From Zygnema cylindricum (Eukaryota; Streptophyta; Zygnematophyceae; Zygnematales; Zygnemataceae), in NCBI GenBank assembly GCA_037447655.1, contig JBBHKE010000755.1, positions 86,337 to 150,336 of the forward strand: a DNA stretch of 64,000 nt, read 5' to 3'. Position 1 is the stretch's first letter. Each line of letters starts with the position of its first letter. The notes under the pieces are model-generated. The model searched no databases. It was not told the DNA's origin and was given only the letters and a program-made list of their open reading frames with translations. This document shows positions 58,513 through 64,000 of the stretch, piece by piece. The translations under genes were made by a program, and so were the position numbers.

Positions 58513-59905
58513 GCAATATTGTAAGCCCAAAAATTTGGAGACGGTTAATGCTGTTGTTTTTGAAAACTTAGTTTCGTGCGTACGGAGCGTTTCGTGCGTA
58601 CGCGATGTTTCGTGCGTACGCATTTACGCGATATATTGTGGAGGTTCGAAAGGATTTATGGATTGGGGAATTAAATGTACACATAAAATTAATGGAGTAA
58701 TTGAGTGGCGCGAAATGTGGGAGGAAATGGACGGCGGATCGCGAAGCAATCCGACGTGAGATAATCGACGAAGATAAAATGGTACGTCGCACGTACGAAA
58801 CATAATGCGACAGATGAAATTTATTACATGGGACGCCGCCGGTACGGAGCGTCGTATTTAACAGGTGTACTTTAAGTTGTCGCTTATTGCGACATGAATT
58901 TATCGAAAATGACATGTACCTTAAATGCGACAAGGCGCATTTATGACGAAGTACGTGATTTCGGTACGGACAGGATTTGGATCGTACGAATTGATTTCGG
59001 CAAGTTGTTCGAGGTACACGTGGAGGGCGGACGACGTCCACCGATATTTTTAAGGGACCACATTGTTTTTATGACACATTATCTAGTGGACCGTACATAT
59101 GCGATGTCGGTTCACTACGTGGACTTATCGACAAGTGACTAAGCAAGTTGTCACTTATGACGCGGATTTGTGGATGCGTCGGTGTAAATATTTGGAGAAA
59201 CATTGTTTTGTCTTTTACATCATTATAAATTAGTGTTTATTATGATGTTTATTTTTAAGTGATCAATTAGGGTTTGATAGTGTAATTTGTGTGTGTACGA
59301 TGTCGTATTTGCAGACAAGTGTACGCTTACGATTGCTTGACTTTCAGGTGTACGCTTACGATTAGTTTGATTTAATGACAGTTACGTAATTTACGTTGGT
59401 TATTTTGACACTTAGTGATTTGTTAACAGCTCACAAGTGTATATATAGATTTGAGCTTCATTAGAATATTAATCAATGCTGGTTAGAAAAGTAGGGACCG
59501 AAGATGTAAACTTTTAGGGTTGCCGATTAGGTCATGCATTTGAGTAATATGTTTATTGATATACTTTTGTTTATCTAATGTTTATGTGAGATTGGACTCT
59601 TTTTGTTATTATTTATTTATGTTATTTTATGTTTGTTTGATATGCATTATTTATGCATTTGTCCTAGGGTTTGTTTATGTCGATTATTCCATCAAACCTT
59701 AGATGTTGTCATAGGGTTTATTTATGTTAATTATTCCATGAAACCCTAAATGTTGTTGTATGTTAAATGGAGGATGCATTTCAAATGATTGTTCATTGGC
59801 CTAGCTTCGCTTAGCTTCTTGCATGATAGTTTGGGTTGCTTCTGCGGTCTATTTTAGACCAAAGAACAACAAATGCTTCGTATGAAGAGGTTGGTAGTGC
59901 AATAT
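58513..59905 (+). mobile_element. insert in the relic, probably a ~1.38-kb solo LTR
   Basis: The insert starts TGTAAGCCCAAAAATTTGG at 58520. GCAATAT occurs directly before it (58513-58519) and again at 59899-59905, so it ends at about 59900 (TGCA with a 4-bp ATAT duplication, or a longer duplication). It contains a TATATATAG box near 59441, three GTTTCGTGCGTACG units at 58571-58620 and a 45-bp duplication near 59668-59763. The family is unknown. Confidence 0.6.
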
Positions 59906-60039
59906 ATTTGAGTATGGGAACAAATCCAAGTAATTTTGTTGTAGTTTCAGTCGGCAGCAAGTATTGTTAGGCGCCAAAGAAGCTTCACAGGGAGGTCGTG
60001 TAGTTCTAGATGATCTGTCGTTGTATGGTTGACAAGCTA

Positions 60040-60489
60040 TATTGCGGATTAGTGTTTCAAGCGAGTGGGGATTTGGAGTGTTTCGTGTATTGTGATGCAA
60101 ATTGGGGAGGTGATTTTGACTTCGAAAAAGTAACTTTCGTTTATTCATTTCTACACGTTGGGCCGGCTAGTTCATGAATTTGTAGGCTCCGGCTAACTAT
60201 GGCCTTAAGTTTTACTAACTATGGCCTTAAGTTTTACTGAGGCTGAATAAGTGGTAGTACTTCGATTTTAATGAAGGAATTGCTTGGAGAGCTAAACAAT
60301 TTTGTCGAGTGTATGCATGTCTTTTCAAACAGTATGAGGTCTATCACTAGAAATTTACTAGTTCATAAGGGAACTAAGCATGCTAGAACTAAATGCCATT
60401 CTATTCATAATTTGCCAAGAGATATGGAGCTTTTCATTCTCTTTATTTTGACTTGTGAAAAAGGTGTTAACATAAGTAGTAAGTTATAA
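60040..60489 (+). pseudogene. family-5 RNase H, broken
   Basis: GLVFQASGDLECFVYCDANW matches the RNase H start (Y.DADW.GD). ALSFTEAE-stop follows (usual STEAEY.A), then MKELLGELNNFVECMH and KHARTKCHSIHNLPRD at 60271-60489. A local 28-bp duplication (AAAAAGGTGTTAACATAAGTAGTAAGTTAT) ends it. Confidence 0.8.
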
Positions 60490-60585
60490 AAAGGTGTTAA
60501 CATAAGTAGTAAGTTATCAATACATATTGTTAGGGTTAGATCTAAGTTAGGCTTACTTTAATTTGTGTAATTAGATTCTCACAAT

Positions 60586-60596
60586 GAGGGGGGTAA
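60586..60596 (+). other. polypurine tract of the relic
   Basis: GAGGGGGGTAA directly precedes TGTTAAGATATTG, the LTR start. Confidence 0.7.
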
Positions 60597-60910
60597 TGTT
60601 AAGATATTGTGTAAATCGATCAATTGTTTACGTTCTTCTGTGTTTTGTTTGTTTGTCGTCCTTGTGTCTGTTTGTTTACGCTTTTGTTTGGTTCGTGATA
60701 CTTCTTGCCGTCGATGATCAGTGTACCATACTGCAAGAGTTAGGTGTGTCTTTGTATCCAAATATTTAGTAGAGTAGGAAGTGATAACAAGAGAGACAAG
60801 TGAGTGTTTATTTATATGAAGAAAAGATTCGACGTGATGTATTTGTATATTGGTTGCTTTAATGTGTTTTTATGAGAGAATGTGTTCATTTGTGTATATT
60901 TTCGCTCTTG
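60597..60910 (+). repeat. 3' LTR of the relic (end approximate)
   Basis: It begins TGTTAAGATATTGTG and shares blocks with 54317-54470. The end is not defined; similarity fades near 60910. Confidence 0.55.
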
Positions 60911-61440
60911 AAGGTCAACGCATGGCTGGTAAAGGAATGAGAAAAAATTGAAGATAAGAAAGTGAAAAACCATGACAATGGACAATTTGGAGACAAATTA
61001 ACAAGAACAACAAAAAATAGCATTAAGGAGAGAATGTTTTTAATATTAATCGGTGAATTGAGTGTACAAAATGGACAGTTGAATTGCTAAGATTGGCTAT
61101 TTGTTTAGAATGGACCGATTTCACAAACTTCCATTAAAGAGAGAAGTACAAACAAGTAGAACGAGTGTTAGTCAAATGACAAAGTCGGTGGACGGTCAAT
61201 AATGAAAGAATCGTTAGCTAAGCTACGGGACACACAAATTTAATGAAAAGTGTGTACGGAGAGTAGTAATGGTATTCGTACACGGATAACTAAGGTAGAT
61301 AAACCGACGTAAACATGCGCGAAAAAGAGAAAACACATATTTTTTCTGTTCTTTCTACAACGTTATTCCATTTAAAATCTAAGTTACACTAAAGTACATC
61401 TAAAAGGTACAGTACAATACAGCATAGTTGTATACATTAT
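60911..61440. other. intergenic sequence, no gene seen
   Basis: No recognisable feature. Confidence 0.45.
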
Positions 61441-61442
61441 TA

Positions 61443-63327
61443 AGGCTCTGCGCCCGTGTGTTAAAAACAAGGTTTTTTTGTCGTTTTGATTTGAAATTGA
61501 ACATTCAACAATAAATTTTTCTGTTGTACAAAAAATGTGTAGAAACCAAAGTACATTTTATGACATTTCGTAACATATAATGTACTTCAATTTGGCGTTA
61601 TCATCTTTTCGACTCATTGTCACGTCATACCAGCTCATTTTAAAACTTCTACTAAAATCTTGTAGTAAAAGAAGAAGCTGAGCAACGAATATGAACACGT
61701 TTTCGCACGCGTCATACATCTTTTAAAACTTTTGCACCAAGGAGGATACACGCTATTTTTTCCCCTGCTCATCACGCGCATGTACATATTAAAATGACGA
61801 CCATGTACGGAAACAAATTTGCAAAGTGGCCTCCGACCTCCACGTTAATCCATGGGTCAAAAGTCTACATTGTCAAAAGTTGTCGTCTCTCCCTCTCTCC
61901 TTTTTCTTAGAATGAAATAAGGCAACAATGTTTGAAATAACAAAAAAACATTTTTTTCTTTTTTTTTTCCTACCTTTAGTCATAGTTCGATGGCATATCG
62001 AGTGATAAAGATAAAAAAAAAAGAAATCGGAAAGCCATGGCCGATTTTTTTGGTACTAATGACGTTTTAAGTGAGCATGACTTCGTAATGTCACAAAACC
62101 CTAAACATCTACAATGTCACAAAAAAACTCGACGTCTACAACCGTCGCCGTTTTTGTAGACGTCACTAGTTTTAGGAAGTTTCGTAATTGCAACATTTCG
62201 TTTCGTACTGTCATAGGCTGTCGCCTATTTTGTAGACGTCTACAATTGTCACATATTTGAAGTAATGAAGGCGTAAGGGTACGTCCCCATGTAATCGGTA
62301 CTTTGATAAAGTATTTTGGAATGTAGTAAGGATTCTCCGTACTACTTTGAAGAGCGTCCCAATGTGCGAAAATGAAATCGGAACTTTGGAACGTGACGGT
62401 TGTAGACGTAGGTACAACTTGTGACGATTGAAGGCGACTACGAAACTTTCGACGATTGGTGACGCCAACAAAAACAGCGACAGTTGTAAACGTCTAGATT
62501 TTTGTGAAATCGTAGATATTTAGGGTTTCGTGATATTGTGACGTCACGCTCACTTGTGACAACGTTGACGTCACTGATTCAATAACTTTCTGCCATGGTT
62601 TTCCTATCTCGTTTTTTATACTTTTCTCGCTCGACTTGCCATTAAAAATAAACCTAAAAATTGTCAAAAATAATATTTTTAAAATATCTTTCATTTTATA
62701 CCAATATTGTCGTCTCTTATTCTAAAAAGTGTGAGATTATAGCGATGGTGTGAGGGGGAGAGGGTAGAGGCGACAACGGCACAAAATTTTGCAAAGGACC
62801 CCGTGAATGAAAGTGGAGGTATGAGACCCCTGCAGATTTTTTTCCGTACATGCTCGTGACGAGCACGGAGAAAAATAGCAAGGACTCTCCCTCGTCCTAA
62901 AATTTTCACACTCTTGTGGCGCGTGCGTGGGTCATTTTTCATTCGCTGTTTGGGCGGTACTTGAACTAAAATCACCCCCTCGAGGTGATTTTGGATGAAT
63001 TTTTTTTTTGGGCTGGATTCTCTTGCCCCGGGGTCGAAAAGGGGAAAACGCCAAAATGCGTTCACATGACGACAAACACGCTGTACATTCAAAGTATGAA
63101 TTGACGTTTACTTTACTTTGGTAAAAATGATTTTTTCGTACGGCTAAAGTTTTTGTCAAAGTTCCCGGAATTTTAGGGCAAAAAGACAAAGAAAAGTATA
63201 TACTTTAATACATGGGGACTTACCCTAAGTAATGATTGACATAGGAACACTTTGAAAAGTACACCGTAAAATCTGCGCTAAAATCCAAAGTAAAGTTTCA
63301 AAGTTTTAGTCACATGGGGACACGCCC
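61443..63327. mobile_element. Tourist-like element with a large internal fold-back
   Basis: The left end (AGGCTCTGCGCCCGTGTG) and right end (CACATGGGGACACGCCC) correspond to those of the copy at 37152, and TTA flanks both (61440-61442, 63328-63330). It is 1.9 kb against 0.85 kb because the interior is duplicated head to head. A second pair of ends, GGGTACGTCCCCATG at 62277 and CATGGGGACTTACCC at 63225, each flanked by TAA, suggests a nested copy. No transposase is seen. Confidence 0.65.
61684..62943. repeat. inverted repeat with ~520-bp arms
   Basis: The left arm (about 61684-62215) and right arm (about 62430-62943) are imperfect reverse complements: GTTTTAAGTGAGCATGACTTCG against CACGCTCACTTGTGACAACG reversed, GGTTTTCCTATC-type blocks, and TTGTCGTCTCTCCCTCTCTCC against GGGGAGAGGGTAGAGGCGACAA. 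The loop is about 215 bp. Confidence 0.75.
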
Positions 63328-63720
63328 TTAGCCGCAAAATTGAAGTTAAATCGTCTAAAGCTTTACATTGAACTTAGACGCAAATTGAAACGAAACCTCT
63401 TTAAACTAAAGTAAACTACTGTAAGTTTTGTACGGAAATATTAAAACGCACGAAACGAAATTTCACTGTCAATGTAAGAATGTTGATTCGTAGATAGTGT
63501 GACTCGATTTCGTCGCGCATGACGACGCGCATTTTTTTCATTTAATTTCAATTGATATTTTTACGCTGGTTCGTTTTATTAGTGTACACAATTTATTTCG
63601 TTTCGTGCGTTTTAATATTACCGTACAAGACATAGTACTTTAGTTTAAAGAGGTTTCGTTTCAATTTGCGTCTAAGTTCAATGTAACGCTTAGACGTTTA
63701 AATTTCAATTTTGCGGCTAA
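63328..63720. repeat. fold-back unit with ~130-bp arms, copy 2
   Basis: The left arm (63328-63461) starts TTAGCCGCAAAATTGAA; the right arm (63593-63720) ends TTCAATTTTGCGGCTAA. Both contain TTAGACGCAAATTGAAACGA or its complement and are about 90% alike by eye. The 131-bp loop lies in the orientation opposite to that in the copy at 11.3 kb. Confidence 0.88.
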
Positions 63721-64000
63721 GTGCTCTCACGGTGGAGCTCACGTAAAGGCAAAAAGTGACTTTCTGCCACACTTTTATTTACATGTGGTTGCCGCAGTTT
63801 TGTTACCGTAAATGTTCGCCGGCCGTGAGAATTGCTAATTTTATTATGACGGTCGACGTCCGCAAGCGCGGCAAAATATTAAGCGGTTGAACCAATATTT
63901 TGAAAGTCAAAGTTGTCCAACCGATTGACCGTCAAATTTGTACTCAACGGTACTTTATTTGTACCAATATGTACTTCAAACGTATAATTTTTGACAAAAT
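63721..64000. repeat. repeat flank shared with 11497-11802
   Basis: It starts GTGCTCTCACGGTGGAGCT and runs to the window end, about 80-85% alike to copy 1 by eye, same orientation. It is non-coding and continues beyond the window. Confidence 0.85.

Larger units (their letters stand above)
54160..60910 (+). mobile_element. old copia relic (family 5) with two later insertions
   Basis: A strongly decayed Ty1/copia element: LTR, canonical primer site 54540-54551, gag traces, integrase end near 57050-57290, reverse transcriptase 57830-58437, RNase H 60040-60480, polypurine tract 60586-60596, 3' LTR from 60597. It is interrupted by a solo LTR at 55329-55905 and another insert at 58520-59900. Stops and frame changes are frequent throughout. 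Confidence 0.8.

Noticed and set aside
58568-59041. 157-codon minus-strand frame rich in RNxAYARN repeats
   Set aside because: Located in the probable solo LTR; the apparent repeats come from the GTGCGTACG units.

Overview
The window is a piece of a repeat-rich, AT-rich plant nuclear genome. It holds one spliced host gene with canonical GT-AG introns, many decayed Ty1/copia LTR retrotransposons, solo LTRs, and several large fold-back (inverted-repeat) elements. The host gene is a soluble hybrid histidine kinase with three PAS domains. To my knowledge such PAS-hybrid kinases are described mainly from mosses, liverworts and other non-flowering green lineages. I therefore lean towards a seed-free land plant or streptophyte alga, but the sequence alone does not settle the species.

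Layout. 1-11182: three related copia elements of one family nested in each other. Element A (+) lies against the broken body of element B (-), and element C (-, complete with both LTRs) sits inside B with a 5-bp target duplication. 11183-11802: a repeat containing a rearranged fold-back unit. 13046-22776 (-): a 14-exon gene whose exons join without a frame break into an 837-residue PAS-PAS-PAS-HisKA-HATPase-receiver protein. 22777-27316: non-coding sequence with small tandem repeats. 27317-33757 (+): copia element D of a second family, complete in layout but with many stops. 33758-43820: gene-free, with fold-back elements, a Tourist-like MITE and an LTR remnant. 43821-47620: two first-family LTRs around a short helix-turn-helix-like ORF, then the 5' end of a third copia family. 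49915-53886 (-): a fourth copia family with a nearly open gag-integrase frame. 54160-60910 (+): an old copia relic carrying two later insertions, one of them a solo LTR with perfect target duplication. 61443-64000: a Tourist-like element with a huge internal fold-back, then a second copy of the repeat seen at 11.2 kb.

The most interesting shared feature is in the retrotransposons. Four different copia families here carry, right after the 5' LTR, a primer-binding site matching the anticodon arm of initiator tRNA-Met (the 'half-tRNA' site of Drosophila copia and Ty5) rather than the 3' end of the tRNA usual in plants. In all four the gag start codon lies inside the LTR, so the primer site is itself translated. 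Only the old relic near 54.5 kb has the usual site. Second in interest: the two copies of the 11.2/63.7 kb repeat carry the fold-back loop in opposite orientation relative to the same flank.

Apart from the kinase gene I see no intact host gene. All element coding regions are broken to some degree. Exon borders were set by hand from splice sites and reading frame, and repeat limits marked approximate were read by eye.
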